From an uncultured Treponema sp. (GTDB taxonomy: Bacteria; Spirochaetota; Spirochaetia; Treponematales; Treponemataceae): a DNA stretch of 57,665 nt. The notes under the pieces were generated by a model that was not told where the DNA came from, ran no database searches, and saw only the letters and a program-made list of their open reading frames with translations. Positions 32,654 to 42,734 of this stretch are shown one piece after another (within the stretch, counting starts at the first letter, position 1; every line of letters begins with the position of its first letter). The stretch covers positions 1 through 57,665 of the forward strand of contig CALCRU010000003.1 in assembly GCA_937894335.1 (NCBI GenBank), in the 5' to 3' direction. The position numbers were made by a program, and so were the translations under genes.

Positions 32654-34414
32654 ATGAGCAGTAAGCCTAGACATGTGTTCCAGAGGGTGGGTGACACGCC
32701 AATAATTCCAATTTCCGCAAAGATTCTCGTCATATTCATCATGCTGCTTTTGCTTTCAAACTTCATGACGAATTTCATAAACCTTTCCCTTTCCCAACGC
32801 AAGGTAATTCAACTTACCAACGAAATTCTCGTGGGAAAGCTTAAGACTCTGTACAACGCGGCAGACAATCAGTATCAGATAAGTCTTTATGCTCAGGACG
32901 AAGCATCTTCAGTTCAGTCCCTGTGCGAAACCGCCGAGTCAGACTTTACCATGGACCACAGCATTGCACTGGGAGTAAGGCAGGATTCTTCCATTCTTTT
33001 TGTTCAGGCACGAAACATGCTAGGAAGTTGGTACCGTTTTTCGGATGAAAATGCCCTTGCCCTTATGAACGGCAGTTTTGAAGAAGGCATTCAAGAGGGT
33101 ACCATAACCTTTAAGGCCCTTACCGGAGACGAATACTTTGGCGTGTACAAATTCCATCCCCAGTGGAACTGCTACATAATAAGGGCGGAACTAAGGTCAG
33201 ACACAAAGGATTCAATGTACAGGGTAATGCTCATCATCATTCCCATTATTCTTGTGTTCATAATTGTTTTCCTTTGGGCGGGAATCGTAATGTTCAGAAG
33301 GCTCTTTGCAAATGTTAAGCACATTACCAACAACCTGTATCAAATGCAGCAGGACCAGAAGTTGGGACTTATTGACATTTCAAAAGCTCCTAATGATGAT
33401 GTTACCTATCTTGCGGCAAGCTTCAACTCTCTTTCTTCCAACATTAACAACCTCCTTACCACATTCCAGAAATTTGTTTCTAAAGATGTGGTGGAGCGGG
33501 CCTACAGCGAGCAGTCTATAAACCTTGAGGGAAAGCCGCGGAACCTTACCATTCTTTTTAGCGACATAAAAAGTTTTACCTATCGCACAGAAGTTTTGGG
33601 CAACGACATTATAGATCTTCTTAATGTGCATTACGATAAGGTAATCAGAATAATTCAGAGTGAAAGTTCCCTTTCTTCAAAGCGAAGAAATGTAATTGCA
33701 GGCTCTAGCGAAGGCAGGGGAATAATAGGTAGCATAATTGGAGACGCAATACTTGGCATTTACGGACTAAAGGATTCTTCCGCAAGAAAGTCTATTGATG
33801 CAATCCAGAGCGCATGGGAAATAATTACCGCCACAAAGGAACTTAGGGAAAAAATGACATCTCGCCGTGAACAGATTGAGGCGGAGCGTAAACTTACCGC
33901 CGCAGAACTGAGGGTGTTTGACGCAGTTATGCTTGAGGTTGGCGTGGGTATAGACGGTGGCGAAGTATTCTATGGTACAATCGGCTCAAATGACCACATG
34001 ACAAATACCGTAATAGGCGACAAGGTTAATTCAGCCTCGCGGTTGGAAGGCCTTACCCGTGAATACAGATTGCCTATTATTGTAAGCGCTTATGTAAGGG
34101 ATGAAGTTCTTTCGCAAAAACAGTTTGCGGAACGGTACAGGTTCTTTGAAGTTGACACCGTTCAGGTAAAGGGAAAGACCGAAGGCATGAAGGTTTACTT
34201 CCCTTACGATGACAAATTCTGCGGAGAAGAAATGCTTTCTGAATTTGAAACCTACGGAGAGGCTCTTTCTTACTATTACAAAGGTGACTGGAAAAACGCC
34301 CGGACTTTGTTCCGAAAATGCAGCCTTGATGTTGCAGGAGTTTTCCTTGAGCGCATGGGTCTTAAAAAGGCACCTGATGACTGGAGCGGAATATGGACAA
34401 TGAAAACAAAGTAA
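32654..34414 (+). CDS. Membrane-bound class III adenylate/guanylate cyclase
   Basis: The 586-residue protein has a membrane segment near 20-45, an extracytoplasmic sensor region to about 180, a second membrane segment (VMLIIIPIILVFIIVFLWAG), a HAMP-like linker and a C-terminal class III cyclase domain. Catalytic features visible are LFSDIKSFT with the first metal aspartate, GDAILGIYG with the second, and NSASRLEG with the Asn and Arg that stabilise the transition state. It should make cAMP in response to an external cue; guanylate activity cannot be excluded from sequence. It starts a plus-strand unit and overlaps the next gene by 22 bases. Its mRNA is expected to be leaderless. Confidence 0.9.
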   Translation: MSSKPRHVFQRVGDTPIIPISAKILVIFIMLLLLSNFMTNFINLSLSQRKVIQLTNEILVGKLKTLYNAADNQYQISLYAQDEASSVQSLCETAESDFTMDHSIALGVRQDSSILFVQARNMLGSWYRFSDENALALMNGSFEEGIQEGTITFKALTGDEYFGVYKFHPQWNCYIIRAELRSDTKDSMYRVMLIIIPIILVFIIVFLWAGIVMFRRLFANVKHITNNLYQMQQDQKLGLIDISKAPNDDVTYLAASFNSLSSNINNLLTTFQKFVSKDVVERAYSEQSINLEGKPRNLTILFSDIKSFTYRTEVLGNDIIDLLNVHYDKVIRIIQSESSLSSKRRNVIAGSSEGRGIIGSIIGDAILGIYGLKDSSARKSIDAIQSAWEIITATKELREKMTSRREQIEAERKLTAAELRVFDAVMLEVGVGIDGGEVFYGTIGSNDHMTNTVIGDKVNSASRLEGLTREYRLPIIVSAYVRDEVLSQKQFAERYRFFEVDTVQVKGKTEGMKVYFPYDDKFCGEEMLSEFETYGEALSYYYKGDWKNARTLFRKCSLDVAGVFLERMGLKKAPDDWSGIWTMKTK

Positions 34415-35925
34415 ACAGGTCAGTCCACGAAGGTGTGCAGCTTTTTTTAAAGGGTGTTCACCCAGAGGTGCAGGAGGTTGCTGCCTCTTACGACCTAAAC
34501 AAGGAATATGCAAAGACTCGCCACAACAAGACTCCCGGATTATGGGCTCCTCTTTTAGTATGCTTTGCGGTTGTTCTTGTAACTTCATTTCTGATTTTCT
34601 TTTTTGTAAACCGCAACAACGAACGCATTTCGGTTTCCGTTGATGCTTTTGAAGACTTAAACCTCACTTCACTTCTAGATACGGTTTCTGAAACTAGGTC
34701 AAACAGAGATGCCGCAAAAAAAGAAGCGGAAAGTCTTGCCTCTGAGCTTGAGGGGGAACTTGACAGAGCCGCCCGCAACAGAGATGCGGATTTGTTTACC
34801 ATAAAGTCCCTTAACCTTTCTTATGCAGAAACGACACGAAGAAGCAGGGAAGTGGAGTCTGCCTATGAAGAAGCGGTAAGCCTTGCCCACTCCCAGTACG
34901 ATTCCCGCATTCGTGAGCAGGAAGAGGCAGCGCAAAGGTATCAGGCTCAACTTGACGAATATGATTCTGCCCGACTGGAACTTGCCCGAGAAAAAGAAAA
35001 TGCAATTAACAGCCAGAAGCAGCTTTTTGAAATGGAAAAGGAGCAGCTAGTAACTTCATACGAAAATACCATTTCACAACTTAAGGAGCAGATTGTTTCT
35101 GTTCAGCAGGAAGATTTAGGTAGGCAGATGAAGGCTGTTAACGACATCTCTCAAAAGTACGGTTCCGAAATTGACGCCTTAGATCCTGTTATAAACGATG
35201 CAGAGGGGAACGCCATTGTTTCAAGAACTTCCAGAACGGAACTGTCTGAACGCTTTGCCCCCTTCCTGTTTACTGCAAACTTAAGCGATGAAGCTTCTGA
35301 AGAATTTAAGGACGCCCTTTCTTTGGCAGAATCCCTTTTTGGAGACTTTGACTATACTCAGAAAATTGTTTCCTCACTTCCGCAGAAAAATTCCATTCCT
35401 GCATATGTGCGCACATCTTCTAGACTTTCCCATACCGCTGGAAACGAAATTGTGCGAGCGGCTACAAGGGAAGTAAACCGTCTGGCCCTAATTCTTGAGT
35501 CACAGCGTACCAGACTTGAAGCCTTAACTTCTCAAAACGATTCCTACAGGCTTGCCCTTTTTTCTATGGCAAGGGCTTCTGGTGCCGATGGAATTGTGGT
35601 TTCTGCTTCTGGAACATCCCTTTCACTGCTGCTTTTAGAACCTGCAAAAGACAGGCTGGAAGCATTTCTTGCTGAACGGGAGAGTGCTGCAGAATCTGAT
35701 TTGGAAGAGGAATCTGTCCCTGACTCTGTAGAAGAGAGTGGGGAAGAAAAGAACCTTGAACTTTATGTCTTTAATGCCGACTCTTCTACCTCCTTTACCA
35801 TTCCTGTTACTGGGGTTAAGATGGAAGAGGAAACTGTTAGGGTTACACTTTTAAACACCTCTTCTGTGGAACCGGGATTTTTTGTTACGGTAAGGGAGTC
35901 TGCGGCAGAAAAAGTTCAGAACTGA
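34393..35925 (+). CDS. Coiled-coil membrane protein of unknown function
   Basis: The 510-residue protein has one membrane segment (about 51-73, APLLVCFAVVLVTSFLIFFF) after a 50-residue cytoplasmic start, then a coiled coil over about 95-260 with regular charged and Ala/Leu-rich heptads. The last 240 residues include helical and strand-rich parts and an acidic stretch (ESDLEEESVPDSVEESGEEK), possibly periplasmic. The start lies within the end of the cyclase gene (22-base overlap), so it is translationally coupled and may be part of the same signalling membrane complex. I recognise no family. Confidence 0.75.
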   Translation: MDNENKVNRSVHEGVQLFLKGVHPEVQEVAASYDLNKEYAKTRHNKTPGLWAPLLVCFAVVLVTSFLIFFFVNRNNERISVSVDAFEDLNLTSLLDTVSETRSNRDAAKKEAESLASELEGELDRAARNRDADLFTIKSLNLSYAETTRRSREVESAYEEAVSLAHSQYDSRIREQEEAAQRYQAQLDEYDSARLELAREKENAINSQKQLFEMEKEQLVTSYENTISQLKEQIVSVQQEDLGRQMKAVNDISQKYGSEIDALDPVINDAEGNAIVSRTSRTELSERFAPFLFTANLSDEASEEFKDALSLAESLFGDFDYTQKIVSSLPQKNSIPAYVRTSSRLSHTAGNEIVRAATREVNRLALILESQRTRLEALTSQNDSYRLALFSMARASGADGIVVSASGTSLSLLLLEPAKDRLEAFLAERESAAESDLEEESVPDSVEESGEEKNLELYVFNADSSTSFTIPVTGVKMEEETVRVTLLNTSSVEPGFFVTVRESAAEKVQN

Positions 35926-35954
35926 TTGTATAAAGTCACAATAACATGTATAGT
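35926..35954 (+). promoter_or_regulatory. Promoter of the CoA-dehydratase-activator-type gene
   Basis: The -35 is TTGTAT (35926-35931), the spacer 17 bp and the -10 TATAGT (35949-35954). Unlike the leaderless genes, about 25 bases of leader with AAGG separate the start point from ATG 35987. Confidence 0.5.
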
Positions 35955-35986
35955 ATATTAGAGAGATTTTGTGGGAAGGTGAATTG

Positions 35987-38900
35987 ATGGAACAATCAGA
36001 GCAGAAACTTACGGTTTCTTCTGTTACCCCAATGGAAAAACCGATTCGCATAGGCATAGATGTTGGTTCCACTACCGTAAAGGTTGTGGCTCTTGGCGAC
36101 AATGACGAACTTCTGTATGGAGACTACGAGCGGCATAGGGCAGACATCCGCAATACAATTATTCTTGTGGTAAACAAGGCTCTGGATGCCCTTGAGTCTA
36201 AACTTCCCCTAAGGGACCTTCAGACTGTAAGCGTAAAGGTTACTGGCTCAGGCGGACTTTCTGTTTCTCAGTGGCTTAACATTCCCTTTATTCAGGAAGT
36301 AGTTGCAGCAACTACTGCTGTTAGAAAAATAATCCCTCAGACTGATGTTGTAATTGAACTGGGTGGAGAAGATGCAAAAATCACATACTTTACTGGTGGA
36401 GTAGAGCAGCGCATGAACGGAACTTGTGCAGGTGGTACAGGTGCATTCATTGACCAGATGGCGGCTCTTCTTGAAACTGATGCATCAGGTCTTAACAATC
36501 TTGCAAAAGGTGCGTCTACCATTTATCCCATTGCGGCCCGGTGCGGTGTTTTTGCCAAGACAGATGTTCAGCCCCTTATTAACGAGGGTGCCCGTAGAGA
36601 GGACATTGCTGCTTCAATTTTTCAGGCGGTGGTAAGCCAGACTATTTCGGGACTTGCATGTGGTAAGCCCATCCGCGGACATGTGGCTTTTCTTGGCGGA
36701 CCGCTTCACTTCCTTGACCAGCTTAGGGAGCGCTTTATACTTACCCTTAAGTTAAAAGAAGATGAAATTATTGTGCCTGAAAACAGCCAGCTTTTTGTGG
36801 CAAGCGGTGCGGCCTATTCTGCAGAGAGGACAATTCACTGTGCCAGCCCTAATGCGGAAACAAAAACTTTCCCCACTATTGCCCAGTTCCGTGAAAGCCT
36901 AAAAAATCTTGTGGGTGCGGAACTTCAAGAAGTACAGCGTCTTGAACCCCTCTTTAATTCTCAGGAAGAACTTGACGAATTTAACGCCCGTCATGCGAAA
37001 GAGACAGCCCTTACCGCTCCACTGCAGGAGGCTAGCGGTCCCGTATTCCTCGGTCTTGATGCAGGTTCTACAACTACAAAGGCCGTCCTTACCGACACTC
37101 AGGGACGCATACTGTGGCGCTTCTACGATGTTAACGCTGGTAATCCTGTAGATCTTGCTGTCCGTGTTTTAAAGGATTTGTATGCTATTCTTCCAAAGGA
37201 CTGCTACATTGCACGCTCTGTTTCCACTGGTTACGGAGAGGCCCTTTTTCAGGCAGCTCTTGGCGTAGACTCTGGAGAAGTTGAGACAATTACTCACTAC
37301 AGGGCAGCGGATTTTTTTGTTCCGGGAGTAGAGTTTCTGCTGGACATTGGCGGTCAGGACATGAAGTGCCTTCGTATGAAGGATGGTGCAATTACTTCTA
37401 TTCAGCTTAACGAAGCATGCTCTTCTGGTTGCGGAAGTTTCCTAGACAACTTTGCGCGAACTATGGGCATGAGCGTTCAGGAATTTTCAAAACTTGCCCT
37501 TATGGCAAAAAAGCCTGTTGACCTGGGAAGCCGCTGTACCGTATTCATGAATAGCCGTGTAAAGCAGGCTCAGAAGGAAGGTGCAACAGTTGCCGACATT
37601 TCTGCGGGACTTTCCTATTCAGTCATAAAGAACGCCCTGTTTAAGGTTATAAAACTTCGCAAGGCAAGCGAAATAGGTTCAAAGGTTGTGGTGCAGGGCG
37701 GTACCTTCAACAACGATGCCGTACTCCGTGCCTTTGAAAAAATTGCTGGAGTAAATGTCTATCGTCCTGATGTAGCTGGACTTATGGGTGCATACGGTTC
37801 AGCCCTTATTGCTCAGGACCAGTGGGAAGACCTTCGCCGTCCCAAGCCCGATGACCCTGACCAGACTCCCAAATTTGTTAAGTCGGGAATTGCAAGCCTG
37901 TCAGAACTGGAAAGTTTCCATGTAGATTTGGAATTAAGGAGATGCGGAAAGTGTTCCAATAACTGCTTGCTTACGATAAATACCTTTACCACAAGCAAGG
38001 GTTCCGAAGGTTCAACCGTAAGAAAATTTGTTACTGGTAACAGGTGCGAACGAGGTGCGGAACTTGGTGAGGATGCAAAGGTTGTAGACGCAAGCAATAA
38101 GGAAGACACTGGCCTTGCCTCCGAAGAAAATAAAAACCTTCCCAACCTTTTTGACTGGAAGTACAAGAGGCTTTTCCATTATGTTCCCCTTAAGCCAGAA
38201 GAGGCTCCCATGGGTACTGTGGGAATTCCTCGCGTGCTTAACATGTACGAAAACTATCCCCTTTGGTTTACTCTGTTTACAAAACTTGGCTTTAGGGTAA
38301 TCATTTCCCCCAGATCAAGCAGAAGGGTTTACGAAAAGGGTCTTGAATCTATTCCCTCCGAATCAGTTTGCTACCCTGGAAAAATTTCTCACGGACACAT
38401 AGAAAGCCTTCTTCAGCAGGGAATTAAATTTATCTTCTATCCATGCGCTCCCTATGAAAAGCAGGAAGACGCTGGCGCAGGAAACCACTACAATTGTCCT
38501 ATTGTAACCAGTTATCCCGAGGTTCTTCGCAACAACATAGAAGCCCTTCGTCAGGATGACACTCTGCTCTTTATGAATCCCTTCCTGCCCATTTACGACA
38601 AGGAAAGACTTGCCGTTCGTCTGTACGAAGAATTGTCCCCCCACTTTAGGCTGAGCATGGAAAAAATTACCGAAGCTGTTAACGAAGCTTGGAAGGAGCA
38701 AGACAAATTCCGCCATGAAGTTCAGCAGAAGGGAGAGGAAGCCCTTGAGGAAATAATTACTCGAGGTGCAAACGGTATTGTTCTTGCAGGACGCCCCTAT
38801 CACCTTGACCCCGAAATTAACCACGGAATTCCCGAGATGATAAACGGTTTGGGTCTTGCAGTATTTACAGAAGACTCTGTTGCCCACTTGGGAAGTATAG

Positions 38901-40567
38901 AACGCCCCTTGCGCGTAATAGACCAGTGGACCTACCACAACAGACTTTACCGAGCTGCCGCATTTGTAAGCGAAATGCCCAACCTTGAGCTGGTTCAGCT
39001 TACAAGTTTTGGTTGCGGACTTGATGCCGTTACCGCTGACCAGGTGGACGAAATCTTAAAGGCAAAGAGCCGCATGTACACCCTTATAAAAATTGACGAG
39101 GGTTCTAACCTAGGTGCAGTGCGAATCCGCATACGAAGCCTTATTGCCGCTGTAAAGGCTCGGGAACGGAAAGGTAAGCGCTCACCAGTAAAGAGTGCCG
39201 CATATCAGCGTCAGGTGTTCACAAAAGAAATGAAGACCACCCATACAATCATTGGTCCTCAGATGAGCCCCATCCACTTTAGGCTTTTGCAGAAGGCAAT
39301 GCAGTATGCAGGATTTAAATTTGTCATCCTTGACGCCGTTGATCCTAAGGCTGTAGAAACAGGACTTAAGTATGTAAATAACGATGCATGCTATCCTTCA
39401 ATTCTTGTAGCAGGACAAATGATTGCTGCTCTGCAGAGCGGAAAGTATGACATAGATCATACCAGTCTGATTATTACCCAGACTGGAGGTGGCTGTCGTG
39501 CGACAAACTATATAGGATTTATCCGCCGTGCATTAAACGATGCAGGAATGTCTCAGGTGCCAGTTATTAGTCTTAGCGCTCAGGGATTTGAAAAGAACCC
39601 AGGCTTTAAGATTACGCCAAAACTGCTGGACGGAATGCTCCGCTCAATCATGATAGGTGACATCCTTATGAGGGTGCTTTACAGAACAAGACCTTACGAA
39701 GCAGTGCCGGGAAGTGCAAACGCCCTGTACGAAAAGTGGAACGGAAGGGCTCAGCTTGCCCTTAAGAGCCATTCAATTCGTTCTTACCATAAAATCATAA
39801 AGGGAATAATCCGCGACTTTGACAATCTTCCCCTAAGGCCGATTAAAAAGCCTCGTGTGGGAGTTGTAGGAGAAATCCTCGTAAAGTTCCATCCCACTGC
39901 AAACAATCAGATTGTAGAAACCATTGAGCGTGAAGGTGCTGAATGCGTAATGCCTGATTTGGCGGACTTCTTCTTCTATTCGTTTAGTACAGGAATCTTC
40001 CGCCACGAACAGCTGGCCTTCCCAAAGAAAACAGAGCGTAACGCTAGACTCTTTGTGTGGTTTTTAGAGAAGTACAGGTCTTACATGAAAAAGCAGTTTA
40101 AAAAGAGCCACCGCTTTGAGCCGCCAAGTTCCATCTACGATCTTATGAAGGGAGTAGACGACATAGTTCAGCTTGGAAACATAACTGGCGAAGGTTGGTT
40201 CCTTACTGCCGAAATGGTGGAACTTATTCATTCTGGAGTGCCAAGTATTGCTTGCGTACAGCCCTTTGCATGTCTTCCAAACCATGTAACCGGTAAGGGA
40301 ATGATAAAGGAACTTCGCCGCAGGTTCCCGGGTGCAAACATTTCTGCAATTGACTACGATCCGGGTTCAAGCGAAGTAAACCAGCTTAACCGTCTTAAGC
40401 TTCTGTTGAGCAATGCTCCCGCCGGTTCACATCCGGACGAAGAGGCCGACGGTAAGATTCATGCGCCAGACGGAACTGTACAGGAAGCCATTGTCCGTCT
40501 TGCAGAAGGCGGAGACGGTTTTGTAGACACTGATCCTGTAAATCCTGCGGAAGTGCCTGCCGTCTAA
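35987..40567 (+). CDS. Giant 2-hydroxyacyl-CoA dehydratase activator-type protein (BcrA/BadF ATPase pair plus dehydratase-like part)
   Basis: The 1526-residue protein carries two ASKHA ATPase domains of the BcrA/BadF/HgdC family in tandem: GIDVGSTTVKVV (about 24-35) and GLDAGSTTTKAVL (about 352). Each has the cysteine pair that holds a bridging 4Fe-4S cluster in known activators: NGTCAGGTGAF with AARCGVFAK, and NEACSSGCGSF with GSRCTVFMN. Near 650 the RCGKCSNNC motif begins the DUF2229-type region, and the last 600 residues resemble the CoA-dehydratase subunit fold (IIGPQMSPIHFRLLQ, NDACYPSILVAGQ). Known relatives are oxygen-sensitive electron donors that use ATP to make low-potential electrons. 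No separate dehydratase subunits lie nearby, so the reaction is unknown. An AAGG site precedes ATG 35987. Confidence 0.88.
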   Translation: MEQSEQKLTVSSVTPMEKPIRIGIDVGSTTVKVVALGDNDELLYGDYERHRADIRNTIILVVNKALDALESKLPLRDLQTVSVKVTGSGGLSVSQWLNIPFIQEVVAATTAVRKIIPQTDVVIELGGEDAKITYFTGGVEQRMNGTCAGGTGAFIDQMAALLETDASGLNNLAKGASTIYPIAARCGVFAKTDVQPLINEGARREDIAASIFQAVVSQTISGLACGKPIRGHVAFLGGPLHFLDQLRERFILTLKLKEDEIIVPENSQLFVASGAAYSAERTIHCASPNAETKTFPTIAQFRESLKNLVGAELQEVQRLEPLFNSQEELDEFNARHAKETALTAPLQEASGPVFLGLDAGSTTTKAVLTDTQGRILWRFYDVNAGNPVDLAVRVLKDLYAILPKDCYIARSVSTGYGEALFQAALGVDSGEVETITHYRAADFFVPGVEFLLDIGGQDMKCLRMKDGAITSIQLNEACSSGCGSFLDNFARTMGMSVQEFSKLALMAKKPVDLGSRCTVFMNSRVKQAQKEGATVADISAGLSYSVIKNALFKVIKLRKASEIGSKVVVQGGTFNNDAVLRAFEKIAGVNVYRPDVAGLMGAYGSALIAQDQWEDLRRPKPDDPDQTPKFVKSGIASLSELESFHVDLELRRCGKCSNNCLLTINTFTTSKGSEGSTVRKFVTGNRCERGAELGEDAKVVDASNKEDTGLASEENKNLPNLFDWKYKRLFHYVPLKPEEAPMGTVGIPRVLNMYENYPLWFTLFTKLGFRVIISPRSSRRVYEKGLESIPSESVCYPGKISHGHIESLLQQGIKFIFYPCAPYEKQEDAGAGNHYNCPIVTSYPEVLRNNIEALRQDDTLLFMNPFLPIYDKERLAVRLYEELSPHFRLSMEKITEAVNEAWKEQDKFRHEVQQKGEEALEEIITRGANGIVLAGRPYHLDPEINHGIPEMINGLGLAVFTEDSVAHLGSIERPLRVIDQWTYHNRLYRAAAFVSEMPNLELVQLTSFGCGLDAVTADQVDEILKAKSRMYTLIKIDEGSNLGAVRIRIRSLIAAVKARERKGKRSPVKSAAYQRQVFTKEMKTTHTIIGPQMSPIHFRLLQKAMQYAGFKFVILDAVDPKAVETGLKYVNNDACYPSILVAGQMIAALQSGKYDIDHTSLIITQTGGGCRATNYIGFIRRALNDAGMSQVPVISLSAQGFEKNPGFKITPKLLDGMLRSIMIGDILMRVLYRTRPYEAVPGSANALYEKWNGRAQLALKSHSIRSYHKIIKGIIRDFDNLPLRPIKKPRVGVVGEILVKFHPTANNQIVETIEREGAECVMPDLADFFFYSFSTGIFRHEQLAFPKKTERNARLFVWFLEKYRSYMKKQFKKSHRFEPPSSIYDLMKGVDDIVQLGNITGEGWFLTAEMVELIHSGVPSIACVQPFACLPNHVTGKGMIKELRRRFPGANISAIDYDPGSSEVNQLNRLKLLLSNAPAGSHPDEEADGKIHAPDGTVQEAIVRLAEGGDGFVDTDPVNPAEVPAV

Positions 40568-40592
40568 TCCTAAGGAGTGGGAGGAGCGTTTT

Positions 40593-41978
40593 ATGAAGGG
40601 TTTGATGCGGAAAATTTCTCTTTGCCTTACCGTGATGTTTCTGAGTGGGGCATTCTGTTTTGCGGAATACAATCCGTTGGGAATTCCCGACTCCTGTATC
40701 ATAAGGCGCAGCATTGTTTCTTCTTGGCTTACAGCTCCCTTTTCTGACCTTCAGTCCCGTAACAGGGAACTTCATTCTGACGATGTGGGCACTCTGTTTC
40801 AAGTTCGCATGGAAGAGGGACTGGACGAATTTCTTGTCATAGTTGCCCCACAGACATTTAACGATGTGGACATCATAGACGGAGAAAAACGCCGTACCGA
40901 ACGGCTAGAAGAATTCCGCACTGGCTCACCAGGAAGTTGGGTTGTCTACAGGGACAAGCAGACAGAAAAAGCCCTCCGCATAGTCTGGTATTTTAATGCT
41001 GATTCAGGGGTCTACATTCAGTTTAGGCCTGCTCCCAATGCTACAAGATGCTATGCCGACCTAATTGTGTTTGGTTCCTATGCGGCCCGTTCAGTTCCTG
41101 TGGGTGTGGCATTTGATCGCCTTTATACCGCTTCCTTTGCCGATGTCTACCAGTGGACAAGACGCACCATCCCTTGGGAAAAGGTTACGGTTCAGGAGGG
41201 ACAGTACCGCGACAGCGTTCAGGTTGCAGAAACAATAAAGTCTCGCCTAGGATTTATAGACTATGCCGAAAATGTTTCCTACAACGAAAACGGCGTGCTT
41301 TACAACATAGAAACAGGAAAGCCTGTAGACGATGACGAACTTTCCACAGCCTCTTATACAGACAGGCTTACCTTAAGCGGTGCAGGATTTGTAAAGTGGG
41401 TTGCAGACGGATTTGTATATCCCCTTGCAGGAAGGGGCACTGCAATTTCTGACCTGGTTGTTCCCACTGTGGAATACGCTTCCCTAAGCAAGAATGGAGT
41501 AATTTCCCAAGAGAGAAACCTTTCTTTTACCCTTGATTGGACAAGAAATCTTGCGGCGGCAGTTCTGTCTGTAAGAACAAAAAAAGACTACACATTTAAA
41601 ACCGGAGGCACTGATGTCTGCATAGAACCCTTTGCCGCTGACCTTGTAAACGGCGTGCTTACCCAGACTTCGGGCTACATACCAGACACGGGATATTCCG
41701 CAAAAAAACTTAAGGGTATACTTTATGTTCTTGCCTCAACAGAGCCTTCTTATATGTACTTTGCCGCTGTTCGCCAAACTTCTTCCATTGTGCCAGATGA
41801 AATGGTCTTTAACGAGTGTGCAGTAATAATTCCCTACTTTGACGATTTGGGCAGGTTCGGATGCTATGTGTTTGAAAAAGGTAGGCAGATTACCCTTGAA
41901 AGATTCATAGCCATGTACGAGTCCAGCTTTATTCATCTGTCTAGAGTAAAGGCTACAGAAAACTTCTTTCCTCAATAA
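40593..41978 (+). CDS. Secreted protein of unknown function
   Basis: The 461-residue protein has a signal peptide (KISLCLTVMFLSGAFCFAE) without a lipobox cysteine at the cut site. The mature part alternates strands and acidic loops and looks like an extracytoplasmic enzyme or binding protein, but I do not recognise the family. A GGAGG site lies 8 bases before the ATG and the gene begins 25 bases after the large CoA-dehydratase-activator-type gene, so cotranscription is likely, though a functional link is not obvious. Confidence 0.75.
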   Translation: MKGLMRKISLCLTVMFLSGAFCFAEYNPLGIPDSCIIRRSIVSSWLTAPFSDLQSRNRELHSDDVGTLFQVRMEEGLDEFLVIVAPQTFNDVDIIDGEKRRTERLEEFRTGSPGSWVVYRDKQTEKALRIVWYFNADSGVYIQFRPAPNATRCYADLIVFGSYAARSVPVGVAFDRLYTASFADVYQWTRRTIPWEKVTVQEGQYRDSVQVAETIKSRLGFIDYAENVSYNENGVLYNIETGKPVDDDELSTASYTDRLTLSGAGFVKWVADGFVYPLAGRGTAISDLVVPTVEYASLSKNGVISQERNLSFTLDWTRNLAAAVLSVRTKKDYTFKTGGTDVCIEPFAADLVNGVLTQTSGYIPDTGYSAKKLKGILYVLASTEPSYMYFAAVRQTSSIVPDEMVFNECAVIIPYFDDLGRFGCYVFEKGRQITLERFIAMYESSFIHLSRVKATENFFPQ

Positions 41979-41989
41979 GGGCTTTTGCC

Positions 41990-42019
41990 TAGACATAAGA
42001 TTAAATTCTATAGTATACT
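41990..42019 (+). promoter_or_regulatory. Promoter of the HAD gene, leaderless spacing
   Basis: The -35 is TAGACA (41990-41995), the spacer 18 bp and the -10 TATACT (42014-42019), then 6 bases and ATG at 42026. No Shine-Dalgarno sequence is present. Confidence 0.6.
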
Positions 42020-42025
42020 GTTTTC

Positions 42026-42697
42026 ATGTTTAAGGATGTGAAGGCAGTTGCCTTTGATATTGACGGTACGCTCTATGCCCAGTGGAAGCTTTATGTCCGC
42101 ATGCCGTTTTTTTTCTTAAGACACCTGTATTTCTATTCTCATTACGGAATCCTCAGAAAGCGTCTAAGACAGACGGAACCAGTTGAAGACTTTTACACAT
42201 GGCAGGCGGAACTTCTTGCAAAACAGATGCATGTAAGCAAAGAAAAGGCGGCCTCTTTAATTGATTCCATTTGCTACAAGGGTTTGAGTCGCTACTTTAA
42301 AAAAATAAAGCCATATCCCGATGTAACCGAAACAGTTCGTGCGTTCAAAAATGCAGGATTAAAAATTGCAATTCTGTCAGATTTTCCTCCCTCTCAAAAG
42401 GGGGACATTTGGGGAATCCGTGACATGTGCGATGTTTGCCTTGGAAGCGAGGAGTGTGGCATGCTCAAGCCGTCTGCCCATTCCTTCCAGATGCTTGCGC
42501 AAAAGCTTAACCTTAAGCCAGAAGAAGTTCTGTATGTGGGGAACAGCCTTTCCTACGATGTAAAGGGTGCAGGAGGTGCCGGAATGAAAACCGCCTACCT
42601 TCTTAAGGGCTTTAAAAAACTGTTTAACAAAAAGGTAAAAGAAGCGGATATTTCGTTTAAAAACTATCGCCAATTATGTCAAATTGTGCTACAATAA
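42026..42697 (+). CDS. HAD-superfamily hydrolase
   Basis: The 223-residue protein is a haloacid-dehalogenase-type phosphatase. Motif I is FDIDGTLY (nucleophile D11, acid/base D13), motif II is ILSDFPPS, motif III is the lysine in GMLKPSAHSF and motif IV is YVGNSLSYDVKGAGGAGM. An alpha-helical cap lies between about 20 and 95. The substrate is unknown; small phosphorylated metabolites are usual. The start lies 6 bases after a -10 box and lacks a ribosome binding site. The large coiled-coil gene follows after 37 bases. Confidence 0.85.
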   Translation: MFKDVKAVAFDIDGTLYAQWKLYVRMPFFFLRHLYFYSHYGILRKRLRQTEPVEDFYTWQAELLAKQMHVSKEKAASLIDSICYKGLSRYFKKIKPYPDVTETVRAFKNAGLKIAILSDFPPSQKGDIWGIRDMCDVCLGSEECGMLKPSAHSFQMLAQKLNLKPEEVLYVGNSLSYDVKGAGGAGMKTAYLLKGFKKLFNKKVKEADISFKNYRQLCQIVLQ

Positions 42698-42734
42698 TTG
42701 GTAAATAATAAAACTTGTTGATGGGTGGGAAAAA

